Source: Brachybacterium halotolerans (lineage in GTDB: Bacteria; Actinomycetota; Actinomycetes; Actinomycetales; Dermabacteraceae). Taken from it: a stretch of 64,000 nucleotides of DNA. Shown in pieces: positions 42,796 to 52,245 of the stretch. The first letter of the stretch is position 1; each line of letters begins with the position of its first letter. The stretch spans positions 90,151 to 154,150 of the forward strand of contig NZ_JAEDAJ010000008.1 of assembly GCF_016623465.1 (NCBI RefSeq). Direction: 5' to 3'. The notes below the pieces were generated by a model. The model was not told where the DNA came from, searched no databases, and worked only from the letters and a program-made list of their open reading frames with translations. Both the position numbers and the translations under genes were made by a program.

Positions 42796-42831
42796 GGTCC
42801 ATGGTGTGAGGCGCACGGTGTGAGGATCCAC
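42790..42831 (+). repeat. 14-bp imperfect tandem repeat, three copies, spanning the SDR stop
   Basis: Units start GTGTGAGG at 42790, 42804 and 42818. The first TGA is the SDR stop codon. TATGCT at 42875-42880, further along the 167-bp spacer, may be the -10 of the APC gene. Confidence 0.7.
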
Positions 42832-42962
42832 GGCCGCATCGAGGGCGCGGGGGCGCGGGCGAGGCCGCGGAGACTATGCTCGCCCCGGCGCAGAGACGGT
42901 GTCCCTTCACCCGGACGACCTCCGCGCCCCTCCTCCGCCCCCGCCAGAGAAGAGCACCCGGC

Positions 42963-44486
42963 ATGACCCAGATCGGCCCCGACGGCAGCACCCGCTTCGC
43001 CGAGGAGCAGAACCAGGTGCTGCATCGGACGCTCGGGCGCTTCGACATCGTGTTCATCGTGGTCTCGGCGGTCGTCGGCCTCGAGATGCTCGGCTCAGTG
43101 TCCTCGCAGGGGCCGGAGACGTTCACCTGGCTGGTCTTCCTGATCATCGTCTTCCTGGTGCCCTACGCGCTGGTCTTCGCCGAGACCGGCTCCGCGTTCG
43201 TGGGCGAGGGCGGCGTGTACCTGTGGGTGCGCCAGGCCTTCGGTCGCCCTGCCGCCGCCGTGGCCTCGGCGTTCACCTGGATCACGCAGCCCGTGTGGGT
43301 GGGCGGGTCGATGGCGTTCCTGTGCGCGGAGGCCGCCCGTGAGCACCTCGTGCACTTCGCGGCTGGCTCGTTCGCCGACTACGCCTTCAAGACCGCGTTC
43401 ATCTGGATCACCGTGCTCGCGGCGATCCTCTCCCTGAAGCGCGCGAAGTGGATCCCGACGATGGGCGCGGTCTGCAAGATCGTGTTCCTGGCCCTGTTCA
43501 TCCTCACCGCGGTCATCTATGCGGCCCAGCACGGCGTGCAGAGCCTCGCGATCGGCGACTTCTCCCCCACCGTCCAGGGCTTCATCACCCTGACCCCGCT
43601 GCTGCTGTTCGCGTTCCTGGGCTTCGAGTCGGGCTCGAGCGCCTCGGGCGAGATGAAGAACGCGGAGAAGGACGTCGCCTTCTCCGTGCTGCGCTCCTCG
43701 GCGATGGCCGGCGTGCTCTACCTGATCCCGGTCTTCACGATCCTGCTGGTCATCCCCCACTCCGACATCGACGGGGTCTCCGGTCTGCTGCGCGCTGTCG
43801 CGACCGTGTTCTCCGTCTACGGCGCCGCGGCGCCCGTCGTGCTCACCGCCGCGGTCGCCCTGTTCCTGCTCGCGAACATCGGGCAGGGCGCGGCCTGGAT
43901 GATCATGTCCGACCGCATGCAGGCGATCGCCGCGGCCGACGGCTCTTTCTTCGGCGGCTTCTTCGGGAAGTTCCACCGGAGCCTGGGCACCCCGATCCGC
44001 GTCAACCTGCTCTCCGGCACGGTCGCGACGGTGTTCATGATCGCCGCGATGCAGCTGACCGGCTCGAGCGCGGCGCTGTTCAACGTGGTCCTCTCCGTCG
44101 CGATCACCACCTACCTGTTCAGCTACCTGCTGGTGATCCCCGCGGCCGTGCGCCTGCGCCTGCGCTTCCCGGACCAGCCGCGGCCCTTCCGCGTGCCCGG
44201 CCCGAACGGCGTGTTCGTGGCGCTGGGCGTCGTGAGCACGGCGTTCGTGGCGCTGGGCTCCTGGGTCTCGGTGTTCCCGGGCACCCTGGAGACGCTTCTG
44301 GGCGTCCACTACGACTTCTCGAGCGCGATGGGGGTGCCCTACACGTCCTTCGAGGCGCTCACCCTGGGCACGATCGTCTTCATCATCGCGATCGCCCTCG
44401 TCGGCTTCGTCGCCGGACGCGGCCTGCGGCGCGAGACGGTCGCGGCGGAGTCGGCCGCGGTGGAGGGCTCCGGGATCACCCGCTGA
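42963..44486 (+). CDS. APC-family amino acid permease (glutamate:GABA-antiporter-like)
   Basis: A 507-residue permease with about 12 helices. The first helix region 'LGRFDIVFIVVSAVVGLEMLGSVSSQGPETFTWLVFLIIVFLVPYALVFAETGSAFVGEGGVYLWVRQAFGRP' is typical of the APC branch that includes glutamate/GABA antiporters and YfeH-like carriers; 'LLLFAFLGFESGSSASGEMKNAEKDV' is the helix-6 region. The cytoplasmic end is short. No clear Shine-Dalgarno precedes the ATG at 42963 apart from AGAGAAGAGC. It overlaps the convergent CPBP gene by 11 bp. Confidence 0.88.
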   Translation: MTQIGPDGSTRFAEEQNQVLHRTLGRFDIVFIVVSAVVGLEMLGSVSSQGPETFTWLVFLIIVFLVPYALVFAETGSAFVGEGGVYLWVRQAFGRPAAAVASAFTWITQPVWVGGSMAFLCAEAAREHLVHFAAGSFADYAFKTAFIWITVLAAILSLKRAKWIPTMGAVCKIVFLALFILTAVIYAAQHGVQSLAIGDFSPTVQGFITLTPLLLFAFLGFESGSSASGEMKNAEKDVAFSVLRSSAMAGVLYLIPVFTILLVIPHSDIDGVSGLLRAVATVFSVYGAAAPVVLTAAVALFLLANIGQGAAWMIMSDRMQAIAAADGSFFGGFFGKFHRSLGTPIRVNLLSGTVATVFMIAAMQLTGSSAALFNVVLSVAITTYLFSYLLVIPAAVRLRLRFPDQPRPFRVPGPNGVFVALGVVSTAFVALGSWVSVFPGTLETLLGVHYDFSSAMGVPYTSFEALTLGTIVFIIAIALVGFVAGRGLRRETVAAESAAVEGSGITR

Positions 44487-45411
44487 TCCCGTCCTTCGCC
44501 CGTCGGCCGACGGGCCCGAGCATCCTCCCGCGCCGCATGGCGAGGACCAGCATCACCACTCCCGCGGCGAGCCCGACGAGCACGGTGACGAGCGAGCCCT
44601 CGATGCCCATCGAGCCGCCCGTCAGCCACGTCGGCCCGTCGATGTCCGCGATCAGCAGGCCGTTCTGCCGCCCGGTGCCGGAGACCACGGAGGAGAACAC
44701 GCCCGCCTGCACCGTGTTCCAGGCGATGTGGATGCCGATCGCGAGCCACAGCCGGCGCGTGAGCAGGTAGGCGGCGCCCAGCAGGATCCCCGCCTCGACC
44801 ACGAGCCCCAGGGCGCTGGCGGGGCTCGCGCCGTCGTTCGTGAGGTGGATCAGGCCGAAGACGAGCGAGGTGAGCACGAGCGCGCCCCAGCTGCCCATCC
44901 AGGCGTCGATGAGCCGCAGCAGGATGCCGCGGAAGAAGATCTCCTCGACGAACCCGGCGCCGATGCCGATCGCGAGGGGCGCGAGCAGCTGCGGGGAGGC
45001 CGCGATGCCGGTGAACCGGTAGCCGCCGAGCAGGGCGATCAGGGCGACGCTCAGCGAGATCAGCACGGCGCCGATGATGAGGCCGACGACGAGCTCCGCG
45101 AGCTTGCCGCGCCCGCGCAGGGCGAGACCCGGGCTGCGGCCGACGGGCCCGACGATGAGAAGGAAGCCGCCGACCCCGATCGCCGCGGCGATCACGGCGC
45201 CGAGAAGGAACGCCCAGGGCATCGGCCCGTCCGCGACGTCACCGCCGGCGAGAACGGAGGCGAGGACCGAGACCGCCCCCATCACGACCTCGGCGACGAG
45301 GAAAAGGACGACGCCGAGGATCAGCTGGAGCCAGCGACGGCGGTCGCTGCGGTCGATGGGGTCGAGCGGGTCCGTCGGGCGGAGGGTGGGAGGCGGGGCC
45401 GAGGTGCTCAT
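44476..45411 (-). CDS. CPBP-family intramembrane glutamic/metallo protease
   Basis: A 311-residue membrane protease of the Rce1/CPBP (ABI) family. The three motifs are intact: EE156-157 with Arg161 in FVEEIFFRG, Phe185-x3-His189 in FGLIHL, and His228-x3-Asn232 in HIAWN. About eight helices. Such proteins process peptides, bacteriocins or prenylated substrates, but bacterial roles are mostly unknown. CATGAT (complement 45419-45424) ends 7 nt before the ATG, suggesting a leaderless mRNA. It stands alone, with a small acidic protein gene upstream on the same strand. Confidence 0.92.
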   Translation of the reverse strand: MSTSAPPPTLRPTDPLDPIDRSDRRRWLQLILGVVLFLVAEVVMGAVSVLASVLAGGDVADGPMPWAFLLGAVIAAAIGVGGFLLIVGPVGRSPGLALRGRGKLAELVVGLIIGAVLISLSVALIALLGGYRFTGIAASPQLLAPLAIGIGAGFVEEIFFRGILLRLIDAWMGSWGALVLTSLVFGLIHLTNDGASPASALGLVVEAGILLGAAYLLTRRLWLAIGIHIAWNTVQAGVFSSVVSGTGRQNGLLIADIDGPTWLTGGSMGIEGSLVTVLVGLAAGVVMLVLAMRRGRMLGPVGRRAKDGISG

Positions 45412-45477
45412 GGCACCGATCATGGACCCGTTGGGCTCCCGTGTCCCGGCCCGGGCCCGAACCGTCGGGTCGCCGGG

Positions 45478-45729
45478 TCAGGGGGCGTCGTGCCTGCCCG
45501 ACCCCTCCTCGCCCTCCGCGGGGACGTCGAGGGTGATGGTGCCGCTGTCCAGGAAGTCGGCGTCGCGTCGGGGAGCCGTCTCGCTCGCGCTCTCGGCCTC
45601 GGCGACCTCCTCGATGCCCTCGTCGGGCCGCGACCAGGGGAAGGCGGCGGTCGGCGGGAGCGAGGGGATCGCGCCGCGTCGCAGGGGGTTGCGGGGCTGC
45701 TTCTCGTCGGCGGATTCGTCCTCGGTCAT
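45478..45729 (-). CDS. Small acidic protein, unknown
   Basis: An 83-residue soluble, Glu/Pro-rich, probably disordered protein with no recognised domain. It starts at the ATG at 45729 after a GGAG; the neighbouring fructosamine-kinase gene is divergent with only 37 bp between. Coding is supported by codon usage and the ribosome site, not by homology, so confidence is moderate. Confidence 0.6.
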   Translation of the reverse strand: MTEDESADEKQPRNPLRRGAIPSLPPTAAFPWSRPDEGIEEVAEAESASETAPRRDADFLDSGTITLDVPAEGEEGSGRHDAP

Positions 45730-45766
45730 GGTGGTCTCCTCTCCGTCGTCATGCCTACGGTGGCAC

Positions 45767-46555
45767 ATGGCTGATTTCGTGAAGCAGCGACCCGGCGCCC
45801 CGCAGGGCTTCTACGCCGCCGAGGCCGCGGGCCTCGCCTGGCTCGCGGCACCGCGCGCGGTGCCCGTCGTCGAGGTCCTCGAGGAGGGCGCGGATCATCT
45901 GCGGCTCGCGCGCCTCGAGTCGGTGCGGCCGTCCCCGGAGGACGCCCGCGCCTTCGGCGAGCGCCTCGCCCACCTCCACGATGCGGGCGCCGAGGGCTTC
46001 GGCGCCGCCCCGTCGGACACCTCGTGGTTCGGTCCGCTCGAGAGCCCCTTCGAACTGCCGACCACCGCCCGCGAGGACTTCGCGATCTTCTGGGCGCAGG
46101 ACCGCCTGGAGCCGCTGGCCCGTCGGGCGGCCCCGCAGCTCGGGCCCGACGGGTCCGCCGCCGTCCACAGCGCGATCGAGGCGATCGCGGGCGGCGCCTT
46201 CGACGGCGTGAGCGGCGAAGGACGCGAGGACCCCTCGCGCGTGCACGGCGACCTGTGGTCCGGGAACCTGATGTGGACGTCGTCGGGCGGGACGCTCATC
46301 GACCCCTCGGCGCACGGAGGCCACCGCCTCGAGGACCTCGCGCTGCTCACGATGTTCGGTGCGCCCCACCTCGACGCGATCCTCGCGGGCTACGAGGCCG
46401 CGCATCCGATGCCGACGGGCTGGCGCGAGGACCTCCCCGCGCACCTGTTCTTCGCGCTGCTCGCGCACGTGGTGCTGTTCGGCGGGAGCTACGGGGCCGA
46501 GAGCGTGCGCGTCGCCGAGCGGATCACCGAGCGCGCCCGGGATCTCGCGGGCTGA
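45767..46555 (+). CDS. Fructosamine kinase family protein
   Basis: A 262-residue kinase-fold protein of the FN3K/ketosamine-3-kinase family, which phosphorylates sugar-amine adducts on proteins or small amines so that they fall off (deglycation). Seen: the FVKQRPG N-lobe strand, the ARAFGERLAHLHDAG helix, catalytic loop VHGDLWSGNLMW, and LIDPSAHGGHRLEDLALLTMFG. TACGGT ends 5 nt before the ATG with no ribosome site. Length is slightly below the usual 280-290, with a short N-terminus. It converges on the methyltransferase operon. Confidence 0.92.
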   Translation: MADFVKQRPGAPQGFYAAEAAGLAWLAAPRAVPVVEVLEEGADHLRLARLESVRPSPEDARAFGERLAHLHDAGAEGFGAAPSDTSWFGPLESPFELPTTAREDFAIFWAQDRLEPLARRAAPQLGPDGSAAVHSAIEAIAGGAFDGVSGEGREDPSRVHGDLWSGNLMWTSSGGTLIDPSAHGGHRLEDLALLTMFGAPHLDAILAGYEAAHPMPTGWREDLPAHLFFALLAHVVLFGGSYGAESVRVAERITERARDLAG

Positions 46556-46577
46556 GCGCGGCCCGAGCGCGCTCCCG

Positions 46578-47411
46578 TCACACCCGCGTGAGGATCTCCC
46601 CGTGCAGCAGCACGAACCAGCCGGCGGGGTCTTCGGCCCAGCGCTTCCAGTCCTCGCCGATGGCGTCGAGCTCGTCCTGGCTCGCGCGGCCCGCGTCCAG
46701 GAGCTGCTGGGCGACGGCGCCCGCGGTGATGCGCTGCGAGGAGGATCCGGCCCAGAAGGCGCGGTCGGCCGGGGTCGCGTAGCACCAGGTGCCCGCGCCG
46801 GGCTCCACGTCGCCCAGCCCCGCCTCGAGCGCCCAGCCCAGCAGGCGCCGGCCGGCGTCGGGCGTGCCGCCGTTGTCGGCCATGGCCTCGATGAACAGTT
46901 CGCGCCAGCGGTCCAGACCCGGCAGCTCGGGCCACCAGCGGAAGGCGCCGTAGTCGGCCTCGCGGGCGGAGACGATGCCGCCGGGCGCGGTCACGCGGCG
47001 CATCTCGGCCAGCACGCGCACGGGATCGGCGACGTGGTGGAGCACCTGGTGGGTGTGGGCGACGTCGAAGGAGTCGTCCTCGAAGGGCAGGTGGTGGGCA
47101 TCGGCCGCGCGGACCTCGACGCCCTCGAGGCCCTGGCGGGCGAGCTCGTCGCGGGTGATCCCCGCGGACTCCTCCGAGACCTCGATCGCGGTGACGTTCT
47201 CGGGGCCGACGATGCGGGCGAGGTCCGCGGTGATCGTGCCCGCGCCGCTGCCGACGTCGAGCACCCGCATGCCCTCGCGCAGGTGCGGGAGCAGGTGCGC
47301 GGCCGAGTTCTCGGCGGTGCGGTGGCGGTGGGAGGAGAGCACCGCGTCCTCGTAGCCGTGGGTGTAGTGGTGCTCGTGACCAGGGTGCTCTGCGGCCGGG
47401 TGATCGCTCAT
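46578..47411 (-). CDS. Class I SAM-dependent methyltransferase
   Basis: A 277-residue UbiE/COQ5-like methyltransferase. Motif I is VLDVGSGAGTITADLAR, motif II IEVSE, then DAHHLPFEDDSFDVAHTHQVLHHV and LAEMRRVTAPGG. The His-rich N-terminus (HPAAEHPGHEHHYTHGYEDAVL) is unusual and could bind metal. Target unknown. The ATG overlaps the upstream EamA stop by 4 bp, so the two are translationally coupled. Confidence 0.9.
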   Translation of the reverse strand: MSDHPAAEHPGHEHHYTHGYEDAVLSSHRHRTAENSAAHLLPHLREGMRVLDVGSGAGTITADLARIVGPENVTAIEVSEESAGITRDELARQGLEGVEVRAADAHHLPFEDDSFDVAHTHQVLHHVADPVRVLAEMRRVTAPGGIVSAREADYGAFRWWPELPGLDRWRELFIEAMADNGGTPDAGRRLLGWALEAGLGDVEPGAGTWCYATPADRAFWAGSSSQRITAGAVAQQLLDAGRASQDELDAIGEDWKRWAEDPAGWFVLLHGEILTRV

Positions 47412-48379
47412 GGCCGCGACGCTACGCGCGCCTCCTCGGCCCCGGGCGCAGGTCTCGCGATCTGACGTTCCTGGTCGGGCACGGTCCCTTCGGGCAGTCG
47501 TGCCCGTCGTGCCCGTCCCGGCGCCCACGAGGCCAGCAGCACCCCGCCGACCACGAGCACGCCCCCGGCCAGCTCGAGGGGGGCGACGCCCTGGGAGAGC
47601 ACGATCCAGGCCGCGCTCATCCCCACCACGGGCACCAGCATCGAGAAGGGCGCGACGGATCCCGCGGGATGGCGCGACATCAGCCAGCTCCAGATCCCCG
47701 AGGCGACCAGCGTCGCGATGACCACGGTGTAGAGCAGGCCGAGGATCGCGAGCAGGCCGCGGGAGGTCAGGAGACCGTCGGCGGAGGCGGCGATGCGCTG
47801 CGGCCCCTCGACAAGGAGGGAGAGCGCGAGCGTGGGGATCGGGGGGATCACCGACATCCAGAGCACGAGGCGCAGCGGCTGCGTCGAACGGGCCTCGCGC
47901 GTGCAGATGTTGCCGATCGCCCAGCCGAGGCCCGCGAGCAGGGTGAGGACGAAGGGCCAGATGGCGGCGTTCTCCGCCCGGTGCCAGCCGACGACGGCGA
48001 GGCCGAGGACCGCCACCGCGATCCCGATCCCGGCGCGCCGGCCCAGCGATTCGCGGGTGAACAGGACGCCGAGGAGCACCGTGAACGGGGCCGAGGCCTG
48101 CAGCACGAGGGAGGCGAGGCCGGCGGGCATGCCCAGCGTCATCGCGATGTAGAGCAGTGAGTACTGGGCGACGCCGAAGCCGAGGCCGTAGCCCAGGAGC
48201 CAGCGCAGCGGGACCTGCGGCGGGCGCACGAGAAGCACGGTGGGGATCGCGATGAGGGCGAAGCGCAGCGCGACCAGGAACAGCGGGGGGAACTGGGCCA
48301 GGGAGGCGTCGATCGCCAGGAAGTTGACGCCCCAGATCGCGGCGACGGCGATGGCGAGGAGGCGGTGACGGCTGGGCAT
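47408..48379 (-). CDS. EamA/DMT-superfamily transporter
   Basis: A 323-residue ten-helix exporter with two EamA repeats (about 5-135, 150-285), including '[42 protein letters not shown]' and '[16 protein letters not shown]'. Relatives export amino acids or metabolites. CACCGT (complement 48386-48391) ends 6 nt before the ATG. It is divergent from a LysR gene through a 71-bp spacer, the classical layout for a LysR protein and its target, and is coupled to a methyltransferase. Confidence 0.9.
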   Translation of the reverse strand: MPSRHRLLAIAVAAIWGVNFLAIDASLAQFPPLFLVALRFALIAIPTVLLVRPPQVPLRWLLGYGLGFGVAQYSLLYIAMTLGMPAGLASLVLQASAPFTVLLGVLFTRESLGRRAGIGIAVAVLGLAVVGWHRAENAAIWPFVLTLLAGLGWAIGNICTREARSTQPLRLVLWMSVIPPIPTLALSLLVEGPQRIAASADGLLTSRGLLAILGLLYTVVIATLVASGIWSWLMSRHPAGSVAPFSMLVPVVGMSAAWIVLSQGVAPLELAGGVLVVGGVLLASWAPGRARRARLPEGTVPDQERQIARPAPGAEEARVASRP

Positions 48380-48416
48380 GGGTCCACGGTGCACCCGCGC
48401 TCACTTCAGCACAATC

Positions 48417-48428
48417 GCAGAGTTCTGC
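48417..48428. promoter_or_regulatory. Candidate LysR site GCAGA-GT-TCTGC in the EamA/lysR spacer
   Basis: A perfect dyad in the 71-bp divergent spacer 48380-48450, within an AT-richer patch that also has ACAATCG (48411-48417) facing CGTTGT (48434-48439). LysR proteins bind such interrupted dyads upstream of both their own and target genes. Confidence 0.5.
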
Positions 48429-48450
48429 ACCATCGTTGTAGCGTTGCTGC

Positions 48451-49443
48451 ATGGACGTGCGCCACCTGGAGCTCCTGCGCGAGTTCGCCGCGCGCGGCAG
48501 CGTCACCGCCGTCGCCGCCGCGACCCACCGCACCCCGTCGGCCGTCTCGCAGCAGCTGCGCGCCGCCCAGCGCGACCTCGGGGTGCAGCTCGTGCGCCCG
48601 CAGGGCCGGGGCCTCCGGCTCACCGAGGCGGGCCGGCTGCTGGCCCGCGGCGGGGACGAGGTCGCCGAGGCGGTCGCCGCGATCGCCTCCCGGCTCGACG
48701 ACCTGCTGGGCGCGCCCAGCGGCACGGTCGACGTGCTCGCCCTCGCGAGCGCCGCCGTCTACCTCTACCCGCAGCTGGTGTCGACGCTCGAGGGCTCCGG
48801 GATCGACCTCGTCCTGCACGACGACGACATCGCCGAGACCGCCTTCGCCCAGCTCACGGCGGATCACGACATCGTCATCGGCCATTCGCTCGCCGGCCCG
48901 GCACCCGCGGGCAGCGAGCGCTGCCGGGTGGTCCCGCTGGGGGCGGAGCCGCTGGACGTGGCGATGGCCGCCGACCATCCGCTGGCCTCGCGCACGTCCC
49001 TCACCGCCGCCGACCTCGCGGACCAGGAGTGGATCGGCGTTCCCGAGGGGTTCCCCTTCGACCGTGTGCTGCAGACGATCTCGCTGGCCACGGGGAATCC
49101 CCTGCGCGTGGCCCAGCGCCTGCGCGACAACCACCTCATCGAGGCCCTCGTCGCGCGCAGCGACCTCCTCGCGATCCTCCCGCGCTTCACCACGCGCACC
49201 GATCGCGGGATCGCCCTGCGCCCCGTGGAGGGCGTGCCCACCCTGCGCCACGTGAGCGCGCTGATGCGGCCCGACGCGGCGCAGCGCTCGGCCGTGCGGC
49301 GGGTGCTCGAGGTGCTGCGCGAGGCGGCCGACGCAGCGACGCAGACCGCCGCGGGCGCACAATGGACGGGCGCACAGTGGACGGCCGACCCGAGGGCCGG
49401 CACGGCCCGCAGCACCGGAGACGAGGAGAGGGACGAGGCATGA
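48451..49443 (+). CDS. LysR-family transcriptional regulator
   Basis: A 330-residue LysR protein: HTH at 1-60 ([44 protein letters not shown]) and a periplasmic-binding-like effector domain (about 90-300) ending with the usual '[17 protein letters not shown]'. The last 35 residues are low complexity (AQWTGAQWT repeat). TAGCGT ends 6 nt before the ATG. Divergent partner: the EamA-methyltransferase operon. Downstream coupling to a cation-diffusion facilitator (ATGA) suggests a second target or shared stimulus. Confidence 0.9.
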   Translation: MDVRHLELLREFAARGSVTAVAAATHRTPSAVSQQLRAAQRDLGVQLVRPQGRGLRLTEAGRLLARGGDEVAEAVAAIASRLDDLLGAPSGTVDVLALASAAVYLYPQLVSTLEGSGIDLVLHDDDIAETAFAQLTADHDIVIGHSLAGPAPAGSERCRVVPLGAEPLDVAMAADHPLASRTSLTAADLADQEWIGVPEGFPFDRVLQTISLATGNPLRVAQRLRDNHLIEALVARSDLLAILPRFTTRTDRGIALRPVEGVPTLRHVSALMRPDAAQRSAVRRVLEVLREAADAATQTAAGAQWTGAQWTADPRAGTARSTGDEERDEA

Positions 49444-50483
49444 GCACAGCCCCGCAGGAGGCTCACCCGGCGCCGCTCGCGCCGACCCCGCAGGCCGGGG
49501 ACGACTCCGATGGCTCCTCCGGCAGCGGCTTCACGGTCGTCCTCGCCTTCGGCGCGAACCTGCTGGTGGCGATCGCGAAGTCGATCGTCGCGGCCCTCAC
49601 GGGATCCGCCTCGATGCTCGCCGAGGCCGCGCACTCGTGGGCCGACACCGGCAACGAGGTCTTCCTCCTGATCGGCGAGCGGCGCGCCCGCAAGCCGGCG
49701 GACGCAGCCCATCCCATGGGCTACGGGCGCTCGGGCTACGTGTGGGCGATGTTCGCTGCGATCGGCCTGTTCGCCGTGGGCGCCGGGGTGTCGATCTGGC
49801 ACGGCATCCAGTCGCTCGGCGCGAGCGGCGACGAGGGTGCCGACTACACGTGGGGCTACGTGGTGCTCGGCATCTCCTTCCTGCTCGAGGGCACCTCGTT
49901 CCTGCAGGCCCTGCGCCAGACGCGCGCGGGGGCGAAGCGGCGCCGGATCAGCCCGCTGCGCTACGTGCGCACCACGTCCGACCCGATGCTGCGCGCGGTG
50001 TTCGCCGAGGACTCGGCGGCGCTCGTGGGCCTCGTGATCGCGGGCCTGGGACTGTTCCTGCACCAGATCACGGGGAACGCTATGTGGGACGCGCTCGGCT
50101 CGATCCTCGTCGGCGTGCTGCTGGGCGTGATCGCCGTGATCCTCATCGGCCGCAACGCCTCGCTGCTCACCGGAGAGGGCGGGACGCCGCTGGTGAGGAA
50201 CCGCCTGCTCGCGATCCTCGAGGAGAACCCCGACATCGAGACGGTGACCTTCCTGCACACGGAGTGGATCGGAGCGAACAAGCTCTTCGTGGTCGCGTCC
50301 GTGGACGTGGTCGGCGACGTCAAGGAGTCCGAGCTGCGCGAGAAGGTGCAGGCCGTGGAGGATCTGCTCGAGCGGGAGGACGACGTGGAGCGCGCGCTGC
50401 TGACGCTCGCGCGCCCCGGGGACACGACCCGGCTCGAGCCCTCGCCGCTGCCCGACTGGTACGAGCCGGCCGACGAGGGCTGA
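49440..50483 (+). CDS. Cation diffusion facilitator (CDF) metal transporter
   Basis: A 347-residue CDF: six helices (about 30-230) then a cytoplasmic ferredoxin-like domain (about 240-330). The TM2 metal-site block is [23 protein letters not shown] (His-x3-Asp) and the TM5 block [13 protein letters not shown]. CDFs export Zn, Fe, Mn, Co or Cd by proton exchange. Pairing 'H/D + E/D' does not settle the metal. The ATG overlaps the lysR stop by 4 bp, an unusual pairing that hints at LysR-controlled export. Confidence 0.9.
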   Translation: MSTAPQEAHPAPLAPTPQAGDDSDGSSGSGFTVVLAFGANLLVAIAKSIVAALTGSASMLAEAAHSWADTGNEVFLLIGERRARKPADAAHPMGYGRSGYVWAMFAAIGLFAVGAGVSIWHGIQSLGASGDEGADYTWGYVVLGISFLLEGTSFLQALRQTRAGAKRRRISPLRYVRTTSDPMLRAVFAEDSAALVGLVIAGLGLFLHQITGNAMWDALGSILVGVLLGVIAVILIGRNASLLTGEGGTPLVRNRLLAILEENPDIETVTFLHTEWIGANKLFVVASVDVVGDVKESELREKVQAVEDLLEREDDVERALLTLARPGDTTRLEPSPLPDWYEPADEG

Positions 50484-50566
50484 GGGCTCGGGGCCGAGAA
50501 CCGGACGCCGAGGACCGGGGGAAACCCCCATCGACGTCCCCGCGCCGCCCCGCCTACGATCGGGGC

Positions 50567-50986
50567 ATGCGTGGAATCCTCACCCTGATCCTGAACATCA
50601 TCTGGCTGCTCACCGCGGGCTGGTCGCTGTTCCTCGGCTACGTGCTGGCCGGGATCATCGCCTGCATCCTGGTGGTCACGATCCCCTTCGGCCTGGCGTC
50701 CTTCCGGATCGCCGGCTTCGTGATCTGGCCCTTCGGGCGCGAGGTCGTGGACACCCATCGCGGCGGCGCGATGAGCGCCGTGGGCAACGTGATCTGGTTC
50801 CTGGTCGCCGGGCTGTGGCTGGCGATCGCGCACGTGCTGACGGCCGTCGCGCAGGCCGTGACGATCATCGGCATTCCGCTGGCCTGGGCGAATATCAAGC
50901 TGATCCCGGTCACCTGCTTCCCGTTCGGCAAGGAGGTCATCTCCTCCTCCGATGCCCGGGCGCAGATGTTCCCGACCGCCCGCTGA
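50567..50986 (+). CDS. YccF domain membrane protein
   Basis: A 139-residue protein with two copies of the YccF repeat: 'LILNIIWLLTAGWSLFLGYVLAGIIACILVVTIPFGLASFRIAGFVIWPFGREVV' and 'VGNVIWFLVAGLWLAIAHVLTAVAQAVTIIGIPLAWANIKLIPVTCFPFGKEVI'. Four helices. Function unknown. TACGAT (50555-50560) ends 6 nt before the ATG: likely leaderless. Confidence 0.92.
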   Translation: MRGILTLILNIIWLLTAGWSLFLGYVLAGIIACILVVTIPFGLASFRIAGFVIWPFGREVVDTHRGGAMSAVGNVIWFLVAGLWLAIAHVLTAVAQAVTIIGIPLAWANIKLIPVTCFPFGKEVISSSDARAQMFPTAR

Positions 50987-51031
50987 GGGCGGTCGTCTGC
51001 GGAGGCGGACAGCCCCGTCGGCGCCGTCGGC

Positions 51032-51781
51032 TCAGGCGCCCGACGGCGCGGGCAGCACGCAGAACTCGTTGCCCGAGGGGTCGGTGAACACCCGCCAGGG
51101 CAGGTCGCCCCAGTCGGGGTGCTGCTCGGCGCCGCCGCGCGCGACGATCCCCGCGGCGACCGCGTCGGCGTCCTCGCCCGCTCCGAGCCGCACGTCGAGG
51201 TGCATCCGGTTCTTGCCGTCGGCCGCGCGCTTGGGTGCCGGTTCCGCGCACATCTCGAGCAGCGGCCCGCGGCGCGAGGGATGGCGCAGAGACGCGTCGG
51301 CGACGCCCTCGACCGGCGTCCATCTCGTCAGCCACGACCAGAACTCCCGGTCGCGCGAGGGATCGGCGGAGTCGAGCGGGAGCGCGGCGATCGGGCCCGT
51401 GCCGCGATAGGCCGCGCGCTCCTCCATCACGCAGAAGGGGTTGCCCTCGACGTCGCCCAGCACCACCCACGGCACGTCGCGCTGTCCGATGTCCAGGTGC
51501 CGTGCGCCGAGGGCGAGGGCCCTCTCGACGACATCAGCCTGACCGGGCCCGCCGAGCAGGTCGAGGTGAAGGCGCAGGGGCTCGGTCGGCGGCACGGGGA
51601 CGGGCTGGAGGCAGACGTCGAGGAAGGCGCCCAGCTCGGGGCCGTTCCCGGGATCGAGGTGCACGCGCATCTCGAACCCCTCCGGCCCATCGGTGAGGGG
51701 CTCGGCGTCCAGCAGCTGCCGCCAGAAGCCGCCCAGGCGGTGCGGATCGACCGCGTCGATGACGATGTTCTCGAGATGCAC
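51032..51781 (-). CDS. Tandem VOC (glyoxalase-like) domain protein
   Basis: A 249-residue protein with two vicinal-oxygen-chelate modules (about 1-115 and 130-245), each beginning with 'H(L)E/FWSWL' and ending 'WVVLGDVEGNPFCVM' or 'WRVFTDPSGNEFCVL', characteristic of the glyoxalase-like PF18029 group. Enzymatic or binding role unknown. The GTG at 51781 has GAGGGGG before it and lies 10 bp after the upstream gene, so the two form an operon. Confidence 0.85.
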   Translation of the reverse strand: MHLENIVIDAVDPHRLGGFWRQLLDAEPLTDGPEGFEMRVHLDPGNGPELGAFLDVCLQPVPVPPTEPLRLHLDLLGGPGQADVVERALALGARHLDIGQRDVPWVVLGDVEGNPFCVMEERAAYRGTGPIAALPLDSADPSRDREFWSWLTRWTPVEGVADASLRHPSRRGPLLEMCAEPAPKRAADGKNRMHLDVRLGAGEDADAVAAGIVARGGAEQHPDWGDLPWRVFTDPSGNEFCVLPAPSGA

Positions 51782-51791
51782 GGCGTCCCCC

Positions 51792-52190
51792 TCAGCGCGC
51801 GGCGCCCGCGAGCCGCAGCCGGTCGGTGGGCAGCGCGACGTCGATGCCGCCCACGAGGTCGATGGCCTTGGCGACGTGCCCGGACATGTTCTCGATCGCG
51901 CGGCCGACGACGACGCGGTCGCGATCGATCTCGCGGATGCGCACGCGCGTCCACCCCGCCCCCTCCTGCAGCAGCCAGTCCTCGGCGAGGAGCCGCAGGC
52001 CGATCCCGTCGAGCACGGCCTCCGCCTCATCCAGGTCCATCGGCTCGCCGCGGCGCTGCCACAGCAGGTCGTAGGGGACGAAGCCGCCGTCGGCGGTCAT
52101 CTCCATGTAGCCCACGTGCTCGCCGTCCTCGGCGCGCAGGTGGTCGAAGACGTCGGCCGCATCGGGACGCGGGGAGGCACCTGTGCTCAT
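51792..52190 (-). CDS. Conserved hypothetical protein
   Basis: A 132-residue soluble protein with an N-terminal stretch 'VFDHLRAEDGEHVGYMEMTADGGFVPYDLLWQRRGEPMDLDEAEAVLDGIGLRLLAEDWLLQ' that looks like a compact alpha/beta fold, and a tail with LPTDRLRLAGAAR. I do not recognise a domain. The ATG at 52190 has a weak GGGGAGG 12 nt upstream. It is the first gene of a two-gene unit with the VOC protein. Confidence 0.75.
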   Translation of the reverse strand: MSTGASPRPDAADVFDHLRAEDGEHVGYMEMTADGGFVPYDLLWQRRGEPMDLDEAEAVLDGIGLRLLAEDWLLQEGAGWTRVRIREIDRDRVVVGRAIENMSGHVAKAIDLVGGIDVALPTDRLRLAGAAR

Positions 52191-52245
52191 GGCGTGCGAA
52201 TCTACGCGGCGCCGTCGGGGATGGCGAGGGGTTTGCGCGCCGGGC

